64,000 nt of DNA from Pomphorhynchus laevis (taxonomy: Eukaryota > Acanthocephala > Palaeacanthocephala > Echinorhynchida > Pomphorhynchidae): assembly GCA_012934845.2 (NCBI GenBank), contig WNNJ02001180.1, positions 186,001 to 250,000 of the forward strand. The letters run 5' to 3'. Positions 62,990 to 64,000 of this stretch are shown one piece after another. The notes under the pieces were generated by a model. It ran no database searches. It saw nothing but the letters and a program-made list of their open reading frames with translations, and was not told where the DNA came from. Both the position numbers and the translations under genes were made by a program. Positions within the stretch are counted from its first letter, which is position 1. Every line of letters begins with the position of its first letter.

Positions 62990-64000
62990 TGTTCGATTTC
63001 ATGTTCCCCATATTCAGGAACATGAGCTCACATTTGCCTGCATTGAGCTCAGGACCTAATCGATTAGCTGATGCCAAAATCGTTTCCAAATCGTGCAGCA
63101 CAACAGATGAATCTCCTCCAAGCGTTGCTACGTCCAAGTACCACGCGTTAAAGGTGGCTTGAAGGGAGTGCGAAATAGGATTTACTGCTAGAGCAAAACC
63201 AATTGGACCAAGGGGATCGCCCTGTTGAACGCCTGTTTTGGACCAAATGATTCGATTTTTATAAACCAGAGGTGTCTGAGAGCCGTAGGCAGGTTGGAAA
63301 TATGGAAATGCTTCTGGACGTGTTCTTTTACTGCTTCGAGAAGAACACCGCGATCTATGATGTTAAAAGCATTTCGAAAGTCTATTTTGAGAACAACTGT
63401 GGGCTGTTGGCAGTTTATTATGAATGATCGAACTGCGTGAACAATCGCTTCTGCTCCGCATGGTGTACAACACCCTAGTTGTTATGGACGGAGGTGATCA
63501 CTACTTTTTGTGATATTCTTATACACAGTATCTTGGCAGCAATGCCACGGAGTGTGTTCCCGATTGCGATTGAGCGAATCCCGCCATCCTTTTTATTAAG
63601 TGCACATAAGGACGCCGAAAAGAAAAGCTGCACTCCTTCCGCGACGAGATTGCCATTGATAAAACCATCGATTACACGAGAAAGATCGAGTTCCAGAGAC
63701 GGAACTGCATCTCCAGCGCTATAGGACATCATATCGTTCAAGTGTTAAGGGCGAAGGCTATCCATTCCATGTCCCGAATCATTGGCGAAATTCGAAATGG
63801 CCCTTCTTATCTCGAAAGAGTTGGAACGACTCGAATTTTCTCTAGGATAGTTTTGAGGAATGAAACTATCTCTTGTGTGTAAAGAGTGCATTTCCTTAAG
63901 AGACTGAAAGGAACTCTCTCTCTATATTGTCAGCAAAGGAGTCAGATGATGTGAGTAGCCGTACAGCTCCACGAAGATCACAGTCTGCAAGCTTCGTAGA
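62990..64000 (-). pseudogene. RLE-type LINE reverse transcriptase, broken and running off the window
   Basis: The minus strand from 63741 reads GGIRSIAIGNTLRGIAAKI (RT finger). In other frames follow TVVLKIDFRNAFNIIDRGVLLE (motif A), GVQQGDPLGPIGFALAVNP (about 63180-63240) and WYLDVATLGGDSSVVLHDLE (about 63090-63150). Motif C is normally YLDD, so the second catalytic Asp is replaced by Val. Frameshifts separate these parts. It belongs with the endonuclease at 61648-62988 as one element whose 5' part lies beyond 64000. Confidence 0.8.

Overview
This is a strongly AT-rich metazoan nuclear fragment. Evidence: spliced genes with GT..AG introns, AATAAA signals, animal housekeeping proteins, and many decayed animal-type retroelements (CR1/Jockey-like LINEs with an APE endonuclease, LINEs with a restriction-like endonuclease, a Penelope-like RT fragment, a Ty3/gypsy fragment, a Merlin-like DNA transposon). 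An axonemal-type IQ/coiled-coil gene suggests motile flagella or cilia. I cannot fix the phylum; an invertebrate is most likely.

Layout. 1-3.1 kb: a single-exon MPDU1-like PQ-loop gene with a duplicated AT-rich block upstream. 3.1-23.4 kb: a LINE graveyard. Family A (+, 3.1-7.8 kb), family B (-, 8.3-12.5 kb) and its inverted 5'-truncated sister B' (+, 19.3-22.4 kb), family C (-, 13.9-18.3 kb) with an internally deleted relative (13.3-13.9 kb), plus pieces of further copies. 23.9-24.9 kb: a membrane-anchored short-chain dehydrogenase. 25.6-29.1 kb: LINE and Penelope-like fragments. 30.2-47.8 kb: proteasomal ATPase Rpt4/PSMC6, reconstructed here in 11 coding exons (391 codons plus stop). Its introns range from 43 nt to 6.5 kb and host a nested antisense IQ-motif gene, a partial copy of that gene, a Merlin-like transposon with two perfect hairpins, a MITE-like element and a ruined LINE. 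48-49 kb: a minisatellite of about 22 bp units. 50.5-53.8 kb: more LINE fragments. 54.9-55.8 kb: a predicted secreted protein with 20-residue repeats. 57.7-61.1 kb: a satellite of 11 monomers of about 300 bp. 61.6-64 kb: a second LINE with restriction-like endonuclease, running off the window.

The standout is the satellite. Every monomer carries a hammerhead ribozyme on the + strand in type III order (stem III, GUC cleavage site, stem I hairpin, CUGAUGA, stem II hairpin, GAAA, stem III). Eight copies are intact and three are damaged. Transcripts of the array should self-cleave into about 300-nt RNAs, the architecture of retrozymes and ribozyme satellites. A hairpin in the monomer resembles the 3'-terminal hairpin conserved among LINE family C/E copies in the same window, so capture by a LINE reverse transcriptase is a testable idea.
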